Assembly: GCA_009731375.1 (NCBI GenBank)
Contig: BJOX01000233.1
Coordinates: 71,011 to 135,010 of the forward strand
DNA: 64,000 bases
Reading direction: 5' to 3'
Source: Paulinella micropora
Lineage: Eukaryota > Cercozoa > Imbricatea > Euglyphida
Below, one piece after another: positions 63,756 to 64,000 of the stretch (the stretch's first letter is position 1; every line of letters begins with the position of its first letter). The translations under genes were made by a program, and so were the position numbers. The notes beneath the pieces are model-generated. The model had not been told where the DNA came from, did no database searches, and saw only the letters and a program-made list of their open reading frames with translations.

Positions 63756-64000
63756 ATGCAACACCTGGCTTTTTTTGATCCGACCTTGGCGCTGGCCTTG
63801 GGCAAAGTCAACGAGGCACAGTCGCGCGTCGCGGGGCAGAAACGCCGACAACAAGAGGACGCCGAAAAAAGGGCCATCGAGGTCCTGCAGACTACCGTGG
63901 CCGAAGCGCCCATCGAGAAAGTGTTTAAGCAACCGGCGATTGCCGATGCCACCATCTTGCTAGAAGTGACACCAGAACAAGCCGCCCGCTGCGAACAGCA
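63756..64000 (+). CDS. Unknown protein, cut by window end
   Basis: ATG at 63756 after an A-rich spacer; open to the window edge (81 codons). Starts MQHLAFFDPTLALALGKVNE and continues as charged helix (KRRQQEDAEKRAIEVLQ). Probably another member of the virion group on this strand. Confidence 0.55.
   Translation, partial: MQHLAFFDPTLALALGKVNEAQSRVAGQKRRQQEDAEKRAIEVLQTTVAEAPIEKVFKQPAIADATILLEVTPEQAARCEQ

Overview
This is a nuclear eukaryotic scaffold window carrying an apparently endogenised large DNA virus. The eukaryotic part has short GT-AG introns, heavy microsatellite and minisatellite load, two Ty3/gypsy retroelements, a Tc1/IS630-type transposase with a likely intron, and several N gaps. 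The host species cannot be named from sequence alone; the microsatellite density would fit a marine invertebrate or an alga.

Layout. 1-2.6 kb: the end of an intron-containing gene on the minus strand, then a frameshifted gag relic. 3.1-12.6 kb: a decayed plus-strand Ty3/gypsy element in which zinc-knuckle, protease, RT, RNase H, integrase and GPY/F pieces can still be followed through frameshifts and stops. 12.6-15.6 kb: AT-rich DNA with no recognised gene. 15.6-24.5 kb: an inverted repeat (arms of about 590 bp) enclosing two diverged, oppositely oriented copies of one unknown gene, long microsatellites, and a 41-bp-arm foldback repeat. 24.5-35.1 kb: a nearly intact 10.6-kb Ty3/gypsy element with 235-237 bp LTRs, inserted into one arm of that inverted repeat; gag and pol are in one frame separated by a single UGA. 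36-37.6 kb: Tc1/IS630 transposase remains and an isolated exon. 37.8-40.8 kb: a 13-bp minisatellite and GA, GATA, GAA, CAAG and ATAC arrays. 41-42.3 kb: an unknown spliced gene.

43-64 kb is different in character: GC-rich, intronless, densely packed on both strands, with genes diagnostic of Nucleocytoviricota-like viruses. These are an SF3 (D5-type) helicase, ribonucleotide reductase large subunit, a PCNA-like clamp, a possible ssDNA-binding protein, VLTF-2-like and VLTF-3-like late transcription factors, an A32-type packaging ATPase, an F-box protein, and a run of Lys/Ala/Pro/Gly-rich probable virion proteins. Between VLTF-3 and the F-box gene lies a broken tyrosine recombinase whose box spacing suggests a protelomerase or integrase. 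No capsid protein, DNA polymerase B or RNA polymerase subunit is in the window; the viral block runs off the right edge, so they may lie beyond.

The viral genes form an early replication group (helicase, RNR, clamp, SSB, recombinase), a late transcription pair in divergent arrangement, and a packaging/virion group. Most reading frames are intact apart from the recombinase. Ten-base N gaps inside three viral genes look like arbitrary contig joins rather than lesions. The link to host DNA passes through an 810-N gap at 43.9-44.7 kb; sequence is continuous from the host exons at 42.3 kb only as far as the first unassigned ORF of the block, so true integration is likely but not proven here.
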